Source: Haloplanus sp. GDY1 (lineage in GTDB: Archaea > Halobacteriota > Halobacteria > Halobacteriales > Haloferacaceae). Taken from it: DNA of 64,000 nt. The stretch's first letter is position 1; each line of letters starts with the position of its first letter. Made by a program: the position numbers and the translations under genes. This document shows positions 17,940 through 26,258 of the stretch, in pieces. Location of the stretch: assembly GCF_023703775.1 (NCBI RefSeq), contig NZ_CP098514.1:1240001-1304000 (forward strand), read 5' to 3'. Below the pieces are notes generated by a model. It was not told the origin of the DNA, did not search any database, and saw only the letters and a list, made by a program, of their open reading frames with translations.

Positions 17940-18818
17940 ATGCAGCACCACGTCGGCGGTGACCTCGTCGACGCCGACGACGCGACCCTGCCCGTCGACG
18001 ACCGGGCGGTGGCGTTCGGCGACGGCGTGACCGACACCGTCCGCGTCTACGGGGGCGTCCCGTTCGCGTGGCCGGCCCACGCCGACCGCCTGTTCGACGC
18101 CTGTGCGGCCCTCGGGTTCGACCCGGACGTCGACGCCGCCGACCTGCGGTCCCGGATCGAGGCGACGGTGGCCGCCAACGACCTCGACGAGGCGCTGGTC
18201 CGCGTCTCGATCACCCGGGGCCGCGGCGGCGACGGATCGCCCGCGCTCCCCGGGGCCGCCCGGCTTCGCCCCCCGGTCGACCCCGATCCGACGGTCGTCG
18301 TCACCGCCACGCCCGTGCCGGCGTCGACGCCGCCGCTGACCGTCCAGACCGTCCGCACCCGCGCGAGTTCCGGGGACGTACCGACGGCGCTCACGCACGG
18401 CCGCCTCGACGCGGTGCGGGCCCAGGCCGAACTCCGGCGGGCCGCGCCGCCGGACGACGACCCGGCGGACGAGGCGCTGCTCCTCGACGCCGACGGACGG
18501 GTCGTGGGCGGGACGGTCACCGACGTCGCCTTCGTCGACGAGGAGGCCGTCCGGATGCCGGCGCTCGGCGACCGGACGCCGCGGACCGCCACCCGGTCGG
18601 TCGTCCGCGAACTCGCCCGGGACGAGGGACTGCCGGTCGTCGACGGCGCCTACACCCCCGCCGACGTGCGGGAGGCCGCCGAGGCGTTCGTCGCGGACCC
18701 GACCGCGGGGGTCCGCCCCCTGGCCCGCCTCGACGGCGTGCCGGTGGGCGGCGGCCCCGTCACCGACCTGCTCTCGGAACTGTTCGCGGCCCGCGTCGCC
18801 GCGACCCGCGGCCGATGA
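17940..18818 (+). CDS. Class IV aminotransferase fold protein lacking the PLP lysine
   Basis: A 292-residue protein with the class IV aminotransferase layout (DRAVAFGDGVTDTVRVYGG at 21-39, later EALLLDADGRVVGG at 178-191), the family of PabC aminodeoxychorismate lyase and branched-chain aminotransferases. The protein has no lysine anywhere, so the Schiff-base lysine of the family is absent; the corresponding stretch is LTHGRLDAV (151-159). The usual glutamate and asparagine that contact PLP are also changed (GRVVGGTVTDVAF at 186-198). It is therefore either a non-PLP enzyme or a structural relative. It follows the HhH gene by 6 bases. Confidence 0.75.
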   Translation: MQHHVGGDLVDADDATLPVDDRAVAFGDGVTDTVRVYGGVPFAWPAHADRLFDACAALGFDPDVDAADLRSRIEATVAANDLDEALVRVSITRGRGGDGSPALPGAARLRPPVDPDPTVVVTATPVPASTPPLTVQTVRTRASSGDVPTALTHGRLDAVRAQAELRRAAPPDDDPADEALLLDADGRVVGGTVTDVAFVDEEAVRMPALGDRTPRTATRSVVRELARDEGLPVVDGAYTPADVREAAEAFVADPTAGVRPLARLDGVPVGGGPVTDLLSELFAARVAATRGR

Positions 18819-18824
18819 CGTGAG

Positions 18825-18833
18825 CTATAAATC
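18825..18833 (+). promoter_or_regulatory. TATA box of the Rieske gene
   Basis: The sequence ctataaatc lies about 27 bases before the ATG at 18857, predicting a leaderless transcript. Confidence 0.55.
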
Positions 18834-18856
18834 CCGGCGGCGGGTACCTCGGCCCG

Positions 18857-19270
18857 ATGGACGCCGACCGACGGATCACGTCGCTGGACGCGGTTCCCGA
18901 CGACACGACCGTTCTCTTCACCCTCCGCCGGCGCGACACCGACGAGCCTCGGGAGGCGGTGCTCGTCCGGACGGCCGACGGCGTGCGCGGCTGGTTGAAC
19001 TACTGTCGACACCTGCTCGACGTGCGACTGGACAAGGGCTCGGGCGCCCCGATGCGCGACGGCGAACTCGTCTGTGCGAACCACGGCGCGTACTTCGAGG
19101 CCGACACCGGGTTCTGTACGTTCGGCCCCTGCGAGGGTGCCACCCTCGAAGCCGTCGACGTCACCGTCGTCGACGGTGACGTCTACCTGACCGACGAGGA
19201 GTACGCCTTCGTCGACACCGGGGCGCTCGACGACGGCGGTCCCGCCTCGTCCTCGGCCGTCGAGTTCTAG
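18857..19270 (+). CDS. Small Rieske [2Fe-2S] protein
   Basis: A 137-residue soluble protein with a Rieske centre: C50-x-H52 and C73-x2-H76 (YCRH and CANH), followed by GAYFEADTGFCTFGPCEG, with two extra cysteines. Such stand-alone Rieske ferredoxins pass electrons to oxygenases or nitrite-reductase-like partners. The partner is not in the window neighbourhood, although a cytochrome P450 lies 35 kb away. No membrane anchor. Its own TATA box makes it an independent unit. Confidence 0.85.
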   Translation: MDADRRITSLDAVPDDTTVLFTLRRRDTDEPREAVLVRTADGVRGWLNYCRHLLDVRLDKGSGAPMRDGELVCANHGAYFEADTGFCTFGPCEGATLEAVDVTVVDGDVYLTDEEYAFVDTGALDDGGPASSSAVEF

Positions 19271-19343
19271 ACGGGCCGCCCGAGCGACCGCCTCACTCCC
19301 GCGGTGACAAGGATTTTTGTCGCTGCCGGACGCACCGTCGACC

Positions 19344-19796
19344 ATGTCCGCCCGGTCCTCCCTCCCCTCCGCGGCCCCCTCCACCGTCGACCGCATCGGC
19401 CCGCTCGTCGACGCCCTCGCCGTCCTCGCCGGCGGGGTCGGCGCGCTGCTCCTCCTCGGCGACCGCGGCCCGCTGCCCGCCGCCGTCGAGCGCCTCCGCT
19501 CGCTGACCGCCGTCGCCGGCGCACCGACGTCGCCGGTCGCACCGCTGGCACAGCCCGTCGCGTGGGCGACGCTCCTGCTCTGTCTGTCCGCCGTCGCGGC
19601 GTACGCGCTCTGGACGCGCCGCCGGTGGCTGGTGTGGACGCTCGCGGGCGTCGCCGGCGTCGTCGCCATCCTCGGCGTCACCGCCGGCGGGCTGTCGTTC
19701 GCACCGCTCGCCGCCCTCCTGTCCCTCGCCGCGGGGCTTCGGAGCTTTCGTGCGGGCCGCGCGACGGTCGAACAGCAGGACGTGACGCTCCGGTGA
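19344..19796 (+). CDS. Four-span membrane protein, unknown function
   Basis: A 150-residue hydrophobic protein with about four membrane spans (roughly 20-40, 72-92, 97-118 and 120-138), Ala/Leu/Val-rich, with an RRR cluster between spans two and three. No catalytic motif is visible. The ATG at 19344 is preferred over an in-frame TTG at 19317. It sits between the Rieske gene and a Tat-exported propeller protein on the same strand, without clear functional links. Confidence 0.6.
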   Translation: MSARSSLPSAAPSTVDRIGPLVDALAVLAGGVGALLLLGDRGPLPAAVERLRSLTAVAGAPTSPVAPLAQPVAWATLLLCLSAVAAYALWTRRRWLVWTLAGVAGVVAILGVTAGGLSFAPLAALLSLAAGLRSFRAGRATVEQQDVTLR

Positions 19797-19866
19797 GGCC
19801 GGTCGCGGCGGTTCGCCGCGACGATCGGTCCCACGCTTTTGTACCGCGAGTGCGAACCGCCGACCG

Positions 19867-21096
19867 ATGCCCTCCATCACACGCCGCCACCTGCTCGGCG
19901 GCGCCGCCGCCGTCGGGGCCGGCGGCTACGGCACCTACCGCCTGTACCGCGGGACGGTCGACGCCGCGTTCGAAACCTGGACCCCCGAGCCCGGGACGTG
20001 GCCGCTCCGCCGTTACGACCCCGCGAACACCGCCCACAACCCGAACGCGTCGCCGCCGCGCGAGCGGCCCTCGGTCCGCGAACTCGCCTCGATACCGTCC
20101 GCCGCCAGGTACCCCTCGGTCCCGCCGCTCGTCGGCCCGGACCACGTCGTCGTCTACGGATCGGGGCTCGCGGCCTCCCCCCGCGACGGCGGGCCGGCGG
20201 CGGGGACCGTCGAGGCCGCGACGCCCCGCGCCGGGTTCGGCCCCGACGGCCGCCTCCACACGGTCAGCCTCGAATCGGGTACCGCCACCGACCCCGCGGC
20301 CGTCGTCGGCTACGCCACCGGCGGCCTGCGCGAAGCGTACCGCACGCCGGTCGGCGCCGACAACCCACGAGGACTGATCGTCGGGGCGCGGGAGGTGTAT
20401 CTCGGATCGACGGGCGGGACGCTCCGGAGCCTCGGCGTCGACGGCGGGCGACGCTGGCGGGCCGACGGCACGATGCCCGCCCTCGTCGACGGCCGACTGT
20501 ACGCCGCCGGCGCCCCCCTCGACGGCACCGTCGCCTACGGCCGGCGAACGGGGCGGGACCGCTACCTCTACGCCGACCCCGAACGGGCCTGGAGCGCCGG
20601 TCCCGTCGACGGCTTCGTCCACGCTCCCGCCGTCGCCGACGGCCGCCTCGTGCAGGGCACCTACGCCGAGGGCGGCGGCGTCGTCGCCGCCGTCGACGCC
20701 GGGACCGGCGCCCGCCTCTGGGAGCCCCGCCGCCTGGGCCAGGACGTCGTCACCCCCGCCGTCGTCGCGGACCGCGGCTACGCGGCGGTCGGCACCGACG
20801 ACGGGCGGGCCGGCCGCGTCGTCGCCCTCGACCTCGAAACCGGCGCCACCGTCTGGGACGACGGCGTCGAGTGGCACGCCGTCGCGCCCGCCGTCGCCGG
20901 GGACACCCTCGTCGTCGCCGGCGAACGGGTGGCGGGCGGCGAGCGGACCGCGGGAGTGGTGCGTGCCTACGACCGCCACGCGGGCGACCGGCTGTGGACC
21001 CACACCGTCCGGACGAGGCGGGGGGTCGGCGGGGTGGCGCTCGTCGGTGACCGCGTGGTGGTCGCCGCGGGCACGTCGGTGTACGAGTTGTCGTAG
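19867..21096 (+). CDS. Tat-exported PQQ-like beta-propeller protein
   Basis: A 409-residue exported protein. The N terminus has a twin-arginine motif RRHLLGG (residues 6-12) and a hydrophobic stretch. The mature part begins with the WPLRRYDPANTAHNPNA block typical of PQQ/BamB-like propellers and continues with blades ending in patterns such as VVALDLETGATVWDDG and VVRAYDRHAGDRLWTHT. No quinoprotein catalytic residues were identified, so it is more likely a binding or scaffold propeller outside the cell. Unlike the kinases at 57.6-62.4 kb it has no membrane span or kinase domain. Confidence 0.8.
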   Translation: MPSITRRHLLGGAAAVGAGGYGTYRLYRGTVDAAFETWTPEPGTWPLRRYDPANTAHNPNASPPRERPSVRELASIPSAARYPSVPPLVGPDHVVVYGSGLAASPRDGGPAAGTVEAATPRAGFGPDGRLHTVSLESGTATDPAAVVGYATGGLREAYRTPVGADNPRGLIVGAREVYLGSTGGTLRSLGVDGGRRWRADGTMPALVDGRLYAAGAPLDGTVAYGRRTGRDRYLYADPERAWSAGPVDGFVHAPAVADGRLVQGTYAEGGGVVAAVDAGTGARLWEPRRLGQDVVTPAVVADRGYAAVGTDDGRAGRVVALDLETGATVWDDGVEWHAVAPAVAGDTLVVAGERVAGGERTAGVVRAYDRHAGDRLWTHTVRTRRGVGGVALVGDRVVVAAGTSVYELS

Positions 21097-21220
21097 GTCA
21101 CCCCGCCGGTCGCGCGGGTGGTCGACTTGATTCCCCCCTGATTCGAATCGACCGGGCGAGTGGTCCGACGGCCGACTCCCTCGTCGCTACGCTCCTCCGT
21201 CGTGATGGCCGTCAGAATAT

Positions 21221-21294
21221 AGCGGGAGGTAGATTTGAACTACCGATCTCCGGGTTATGAGCCCGGCGGAATCTCCTGGCTATCCCATCCCGCT
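21221..21294 (-). tRNA. Initiator tRNA-Met (CAU)
   Basis: A 74-base tRNA on the minus strand, starting AGCGGGATGGG and ending CTCCCGCT. The acceptor stem AGCGGGA pairs perfectly with TCCCGCT. The anticodon arm is CCGGG-CTCATAA-CCCGG: anticodon CAU with three consecutive G:C pairs below the loop. That feature together with the A1:U72 pair identifies the archaeal initiator rather than the elongator tRNA. The TTCAAAT T-loop is present, there is no intron, and CCA is not encoded. Confidence 0.95.
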
Positions 21295-21316
21295 ACCGGA
21301 ATCGAATCCGGTCGCG

Positions 21317-21326
21317 GCATTAAGGG
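21317..21326 (-). promoter_or_regulatory. TATA box of initiator tRNA gene
   Basis: Minus-strand cccttaatgc is centred about 27 bases upstream of the tRNA 5' end at 21294, the expected spacing for a stable-RNA promoter. Confidence 0.4.
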
Positions 21327-21352
21327 TTGTGATTCGCGTGCCGGACGGGAGT

Positions 21353-21811
21353 TCAGTCGGCGCCGACGCGCCACGTGAACAGTCCCTCGGTCAGGTAGTT
21401 CAGCAACATGCCACAGCCGATGCCGATGGCGTTGGCCACCGTCGGCCAGAGGTCCGCGCCGGCGACGTAGAGCGTGACGTCCGTCCACGCGGTCAGCGCC
21501 GTCAGGACGGCGAAGCCGACGAGCAGGCCGCCCGCCCGGACCAGATGTGACTTCAGGTAGCGCCGACCGCGGGGAAGCCAGCCGTCGGCGCCGGCCTCGG
21601 AGAAGGTCCACCGGTCGTTGATCAGGAACATCAGGGTGATGGACACCTCGGCGCCGACGGCCTTGGCGACCTGCGGGAGGGTGCCGTACCCCGCCGTCAG
21701 AACCGCGACGACGATGGTCTCGGCGGTGGCGCCGACGGCGCCGACGGAGACGAACTGGCCGAAGCGAAGCCCCGAGTACAGTTCCTCGAGTTTGCCCAGC
21801 CCGCCGTTCAT
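21353..21811 (-). CDS. GtrA family membrane protein
   Basis: A 152-residue protein with four membrane spans typical of GtrA: LRFGQFVSVGAVGATAET at the first span, VAKAVGAEVSITLMFLINDRWTF in the second, and GIGCGMLLNYLTEGLFTWR at the end. GtrA proteins are thought to flip lipid-linked sugars (polyprenyl-phosphate glucose) across the membrane. It overlaps the upstream glycosyltransferase gene by ATGA, so the two form a functional pair: one makes the lipid-linked sugar, the other moves it. Confidence 0.88.
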   Translation of the reverse strand: MNGGLGKLEELYSGLRFGQFVSVGAVGATAETIVVAVLTAGYGTLPQVAKAVGAEVSITLMFLINDRWTFSEAGADGWLPRGRRYLKSHLVRAGGLLVGFAVLTALTAWTDVTLYVAGADLWPTVANAIGIGCGMLLNYLTEGLFTWRVGAD

Positions 21812-22578
21812 CGGTGGTCTCGGTCGACGAGCGCGGGCGTCGAGTCCCGTGGCCGGTCCAGCAGTGCGTGCAGGCGGTCGTTCCGCAGCAGGCGCGCCCG
21901 GTGGCGGGAGACGACGAGGCCGCGGGCCAGACGGAGCGTCGTCCGCACGGGCGAGACGGTGGATTCGGGGCGGTCCTCCCAGACGACGGGCACCTCGACG
22001 ATCCGACAGCCGACGGCGTCCGCGACGGCGATCAGTTCGATGTCCCACGCGAACCCCGGTTCGTGGAGGTGCGGGCGGATCCGCGTCCAGGCGTCGTTGG
22101 TGAGCGCCTTCGCCCCGCACTGGTAGTCGTGGAGGGGGACGTCGAGGAGGCGACGGGCCAGCCACGCGAAGCCGTCGCCGAGGTACCGGCGCGCGACGGT
22201 CTGGTGGGACTCGACGGTCGCGTCGGGGTGGCGGCGCGACCCCGCGGCGAGGTCGGCATCCCCCGATTCGACCGGCCGGATCACGTCCGCGATTGACGAC
22301 GCCGGGGTGCTGCCGTCGGCGTCCGCGAAGGCCACCACGTCCGTCGAGAGCGCCTCGAACCCCGCGGTGATCGCCGCGCCCTTCCCCCGCCGTGTCGACG
22401 CCTCGTGGAGGGTGACCGGGAGCGCCTCGATCCGGTCGCGGACCCCGGGGTCCGCGGCGTCGAGTTCGACGCGGATCGTCTCGGGGGCGACCGCCTCGTG
22501 GAGGGCCTCGACGTAGGCTTCGAGGCGGTCGACGTCCGGGTGGTAGGCGGGGATCACCACCCCGACGGAGCGGGTCAT
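21808..22578 (-). CDS. Family 2 glycosyltransferase (polyprenyl-phosphate type)
   Basis: A 256-residue GT2 enzyme, GT-A fold. VGVVIPAYHPDVDRLEAYV opens the nucleotide-sugar domain, the DXD-like motif is FADADGST (about 83-90), and DLAAGSRRHPDATV and DYQCGAKALTNDAW match dolichyl-phosphate glucose/mannose synthases. The C terminus has no clear membrane spans, so membrane transfer probably relies on the neighbouring GtrA protein. Start ATG at 22578 is close to the catalytic domain. The sugar is not predictable. Confidence 0.86.
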   Translation of the reverse strand: MTRSVGVVIPAYHPDVDRLEAYVEALHEAVAPETIRVELDAADPGVRDRIEALPVTLHEASTRRGKGAAITAGFEALSTDVVAFADADGSTPASSIADVIRPVESGDADLAAGSRRHPDATVESHQTVARRYLGDGFAWLARRLLDVPLHDYQCGAKALTNDAWTRIRPHLHEPGFAWDIELIAVADAVGCRIVEVPVVWEDRPESTVSPVRTTLRLARGLVVSRHRARLLRNDRLHALLDRPRDSTPALVDRDHR

Positions 22579-22676
22579 GGGATCCTCTTTCGCGACGGTG
22601 GTAAAAAACCGAACGACTTCGCCTCCCCGACCCACACCACAAACGGTTTAGTGTCGGTGGATCGACCGTCCGACAG

Positions 22677-24998
22677 ATGGAGTACGGGCTCGTCCTCCGC
22701 TGGCTGGTTCTCTACGGGATCCTCGGGGCGCTCGGCCGTCCGGTCGCGGCCCGCCTGTTCGCGACGCTCCCCGGTCGCGGCGCCGGCTTCGGCCTCCCGA
22801 CGGCGCTCGTCGTCCTCGGCACCGTCGTCTACTGGGTCGGCCACCTCACCTTCGGCCCCCTCGCGCTCGCGGCGGGGGCCGTCGCCCTCGCCGGCCTCGC
22901 CCTCCTCACCGCGCTCGACCGCGAGGCGCTCCTCGACCGCCGGATCGGACTCGCCGACGGCGTCCGTCCCGACCGCCGGACCGCCGAGGCGGCCGTCGTC
23001 TTCGTCACCGCCTTCGCCCTCCTCGTCGCCGTCCGCGCCGTCGACCCGGCGGTCTACCCCATCGGCGGCGAGAAGTTCCTCGACTTCGGCCTCCTGCAGT
23101 CCCTCGACCGCGCCACCCGGCTCCCGCCCGAAGACATGTGGTTCGCGAACGAGCCGGTCGCCTACTACTACGGCGGCCACCTCCTGACGGCGACGCTCGC
23201 CGACCTCACGAGCACGGCGCCACGGTACGCCTACAACCTCTCGCTCGCCGGCTTCTACGCGACGCTGGTGACCGCCGCGTACGGCCTCGCCGGCGCCATC
23301 GCCCGCGACCGCGCCGGGTCGTGGCGCCTCGCCGGCCTCGCCGCGGCCTTCTTCGTCGGCCTCGCGAGCAACCTCGTCACCGTCTCGCGACTCGTCGTCG
23401 CCGTCCTCCCGGGGCCGCTCCGGACGGCCGCCGCGGACGTCGTCGCCGCCCGGACCCGCTACTCGACCGAGGCCGTGCTCTCCGGGTTCGAATCGTTCTC
23501 CTACTGGACCGCCAGCCGCGTCATCCCCGGGACGATCAACGAGTTCCCCCTGTTCGCGTGGCTGAACGGCGACCTCCACGCACACATGATGGGCACGCCC
23601 TTCCTCCTCCTGGGCGCCGGCCTCGCCTTCGCCCTCTACCGGACGCCGGCGGCCGACGTCCGCCGCCGGCGCGCCCTCGCGTTCGTCGCGGTACCCGTCC
23701 TCGCCGGCTTCCAGGCCGTCGTCGACACCTGGAGTTTCCCCTCCCTGTTCGGGCTGCTCTTTCTCGCACTCGCACTCGACGACGCGGAGCCGTGGACCGT
23801 CCTCTCGGCGCGCGTGGCGCGGTGGCGGGGGGCGCGCGACCCCGGCCCCGGACCGCTGACGGCCGAACTCGAACGTCTCGCCGGCTCGCTCGCCGTCGCC
23901 GTCGTCGCGGGCGCCCTCGGTGCCCTCCTCGCCGCGCCCTTCCTGCTCGGGGCCGCCGGCGGCCGCGAGGTGGCGATCCTGGCGGCCGCCGAGCGGTCCA
24001 GCCTCCCGGCGCTCCTTTTGGTTCACGGCGGGTTCGTCGCCGTCTTCGTCGCCTACCTGCTTGATCGGCTGTCCGTCGACCGGGTGCTCGCGCCGCTGCT
24101 CGGCCTCGGCGCCCTCGGCGTCCTCGCCCTGACGGCCGACCTCGCCGTCGCGCTCGTCGTCGGCCCGCTCCTGATCGTCGGGTGGGCCGCCAGCCGCACC
24201 GACCGTCCGGTCGGCTTCGAGACGGTGCTGATCGTCGCCGGCGCGGGGCTGGTCGGCATCGTCGAACTCGTCTACGTCCGCGAACTCGCCGGGCCGCTCC
24301 GCATGAACACGGTGTTCAAGACCTACTCGCAGGTGTGGGTGCTGTGGGGCGTGGCCGCCGGCGTCGCCCTGCCGGCGTTCGTCCGCTGGCCGGGCGGCGC
24401 CTCGGTGCCCGGCACCCGCGCCCGCTGGCTCAGAGCCGGCCTCGCCGTCGCCGTCGTCCTCGCGACGGTGCCCTACGCGGGGCTGGCGCTCCCGGCGCAC
24501 TTCGGCGGCCCCGCCGATCCGACGCTCGACGCCACCCGGTTCGTCGAGCGCGAACACCCCGCGGAGGCGCCCGCCATCGCCTACGTCGACGACCTGTCGG
24601 GACAGCCGACGCTCCTCTCGGCGCCGGCGACGAGTCGGTATCCCGGCCCCGAGCGCGACGCCCCCGCGCCGCCCGGCATGTACAGTTGGGATTCGAGTCC
24701 GGCCGCCAGCCTCACCGGCGTGCCGACCGTCGCGGGCTGGCACCACGAGGTGGGGTATCGCGGCCGGGAGCCCTACCTCACGCGCGTCCGCGACGTCGAC
24801 GACGCGTACACCGGCCCGCCCGAGCGCACCGTCGACGTACTCGAACGCTACGGCGTCGACTACGTGTGGGTCGGACCGGCCGAGCGAGCGCGCTACGGCG
24901 ACGTCACGTTCGCCGGCGTCTCGGGGCTGACGCCGGTGTTCGAGAACGAGGCGGTGACGGTCTATCGGGTCGACGAGGGGGAACTGGGCGTTGCGTGA
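22677..24998 (+). CDS. DUF2298 multi-span membrane protein (GT-C-like)
   Basis: A 773-residue protein with more than a dozen membrane spans and matching DUF2298 (Chlor_Arch_YYY). Conserved blocks are GGEKFLDFGLLQSL with PPEDMWFANEPVAYYYGGH in the first extracellular loop and FPLFAWLNGDLHAHMMGTPF further on; the acidic/His pattern resembles GT-C glycosyltransferases that use lipid-linked donors. The C-terminal 200 residues form a soluble domain with YGVDYVWVGPAERARYGD. Divergent from the glycosyltransferase-GtrA pair, it probably acts in the same surface glycosylation pathway. Function remains inferred. Confidence 0.85.
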   Translation: MEYGLVLRWLVLYGILGALGRPVAARLFATLPGRGAGFGLPTALVVLGTVVYWVGHLTFGPLALAAGAVALAGLALLTALDREALLDRRIGLADGVRPDRRTAEAAVVFVTAFALLVAVRAVDPAVYPIGGEKFLDFGLLQSLDRATRLPPEDMWFANEPVAYYYGGHLLTATLADLTSTAPRYAYNLSLAGFYATLVTAAYGLAGAIARDRAGSWRLAGLAAAFFVGLASNLVTVSRLVVAVLPGPLRTAAADVVAARTRYSTEAVLSGFESFSYWTASRVIPGTINEFPLFAWLNGDLHAHMMGTPFLLLGAGLAFALYRTPAADVRRRRALAFVAVPVLAGFQAVVDTWSFPSLFGLLFLALALDDAEPWTVLSARVARWRGARDPGPGPLTAELERLAGSLAVAVVAGALGALLAAPFLLGAAGGREVAILAAAERSSLPALLLVHGGFVAVFVAYLLDRLSVDRVLAPLLGLGALGVLALTADLAVALVVGPLLIVGWAASRTDRPVGFETVLIVAGAGLVGIVELVYVRELAGPLRMNTVFKTYSQVWVLWGVAAGVALPAFVRWPGGASVPGTRARWLRAGLAVAVVLATVPYAGLALPAHFGGPADPTLDATRFVEREHPAEAPAIAYVDDLSGQPTLLSAPATSRYPGPERDAPAPPGMYSWDSSPAASLTGVPTVAGWHHEVGYRGREPYLTRVRDVDDAYTGPPERTVDVLERYGVDYVWVGPAERARYGDVTFAGVSGLTPVFENEAVTVYRVDEGELGVA

Positions 24999-25011
24999 GC
25001 GACCGTCGCCC

Positions 25012-25269
25012 TCACTCGCCGCGCGCGCTGATCACGTCGAGCGAGTCGGCGTCGACGGCGTCCACGTCGAGCCAGTGGGGGACGTACTGTCGCTTCTCGA
25101 AGGCCTCGCGCTCGTCTGGGGTTCCGATGGTACACCAGAGCTGTACCTCCTCGGGGCCGTGGTAGTCGCCCTGTCGCTGGATGGCGAAACAGACCTGCTC
25201 CTCGCCGTCGTAGTCGATGACGGCGTCCTTTCGGATGCCGGGGTCGCCCCTGACGATGAGCTGTTGCAT
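25012..25269 (-). CDS. Small haloarchaeal protein (HAH_0734-like)
   Basis: An 85-residue soluble protein starting MQQLIVRGDPGIRKDAVIDY and containing WCTIGTPDEREAFEKRQYVP. I recall this pattern from an uncharacterised haloarchaeal family named after HAH_0734; the assignment is from memory of the motif. No catalytic residues are evident. It is convergent with the DUF2298 gene (13-base gap) and divergent from the proline dehydrogenase gene, with about 100 bases between. Confidence 0.7.
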   Translation of the reverse strand: MQQLIVRGDPGIRKDAVIDYDGEEQVCFAIQRQGDYHGPEEVQLWCTIGTPDEREAFEKRQYVPHWLDVDAVDADSLDVISARGE

Positions 25270-25369
25270 GGGCGTCGCTTCGGCCAGTCCGGGCTTAATC
25301 GCTTCGATGGCGGGCGACGGGGACGGGAACGGAGACGGGTTCATGCCCACGGGACGCCTACGACTCCCC

Positions 25370-26221
25370 ATGCTCCCACCGATCGCCGACCGCTTCGTCG
25401 CGGGCGAGACGGCCGACGGCGCCGTCGAACACGTCCGGTCGCTCGCGGCCGACGGCATCGGCGGCATCGTGAACCACCTCGGCGAACACCACGAGACCCC
25501 CGAGGCGGCCGCCGCGGACGCCGACGCCTACCTCACCCTCGTCGAGCGACTGGCCGACGCCGACGTGACGCCCCACCCCGCCATCTCGATCAAGCCCTCG
25601 CAGGTCGGCCTCGGCGTCGACGAGGACTGCTTCCGCCGGAATCTGGACCGCGTCGTCGACGCCGCGGCCGACGCCGGCGTCTTCGTCTGGCTGGACATGG
25701 AGGACCACGGGACCACCGACGCCACGATCGACGCCTACGAGGCGCTCTCCCGGACCCACCCGGGCGGGGTCGGCGTCTGCCTGCAGGCCAACCTCCGGCG
25801 GACGCCCGACGACGTGGCGCGACTGGCGGACACGGACGGCGCGATCCGGCTGGTGAAGGGGGCGTACGACGAACCGGCCGACCTCGCCCACCGCGACCGG
25901 GCGGCCGTCGACGCCGCCTACCGCGACCTGCTCCGGCGACTGTTCGCCGACTGCACCGTCGGCGTCGCGGTGGCGACCCACGACGAGGCGCTGATCGAAC
26001 TCGCGGCCGACCTCGGGGCGCGACACGACCGCGCGTTCGAGTTCCAGATGCTGATGGGCGTCCGCGAGGGGCGCCAGCGCGAACTCGCGGCGACGCACCG
26101 CGTGGCCCAGTACGTCCCGTACGGGTCGGCGTGGGCCGCCTACTTCTACCGCCGGGTTCGGGAGCGCCGCGAGAACCTCGCCTTCGCGGTGCGGGCGGTG
26201 CTGAGTTCGCTCCGCTCCTGA
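25370..26221 (+). CDS. Proline dehydrogenase (FAD-dependent)
   Basis: A 283-residue mono-functional proline dehydrogenase with the TIM-barrel blocks LDMEDH, CLQANLRRTPDD, RLVKGAYDEP, ATHDEAL and EFQMLMG, and the substrate-binding pair in YFYRRVRERREN near the C terminus. It oxidises proline to pyrroline-5-carboxylate and passes electrons to the respiratory chain. The next gene encodes the P5C dehydrogenase, so the two complete proline degradation to glutamate. The start could instead be the ATG at 25343; 25370 (MLPPIADRF) matches the usual N terminus. Confidence 0.9.
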   Translation: MLPPIADRFVAGETADGAVEHVRSLAADGIGGIVNHLGEHHETPEAAAADADAYLTLVERLADADVTPHPAISIKPSQVGLGVDEDCFRRNLDRVVDAAADAGVFVWLDMEDHGTTDATIDAYEALSRTHPGGVGVCLQANLRRTPDDVARLADTDGAIRLVKGAYDEPADLAHRDRAAVDAAYRDLLRRLFADCTVGVAVATHDEALIELAADLGARHDRAFEFQMLMGVREGRQRELAATHRVAQYVPYGSAWAAYFYRRVRERRENLAFAVRAVLSSLRS

Positions 26222-26226
26222 CAGCG

Positions 26227-26234
26227 AATTTAAC
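26227..26234 (+). promoter_or_regulatory. TATA box of the P5C dehydrogenase gene
   Basis: The sequence aatttaac lies about 28 bases before the ATG at 26259, inside the 37-base gap after proline dehydrogenase. It suggests that the aldehyde dehydrogenase can be transcribed from its own leaderless promoter as well as by read-through. Confidence 0.45.
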
Positions 26235-26258
26235 TTCCCGCGTCACCAAGCGCCGTGG

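Noticed and set aside
21221-21294. tRNA gene considered as an integration site with an adjacent island
   Set aside because: No integrase, no partial tRNA copy or direct repeat of its 3' end was found in the window.
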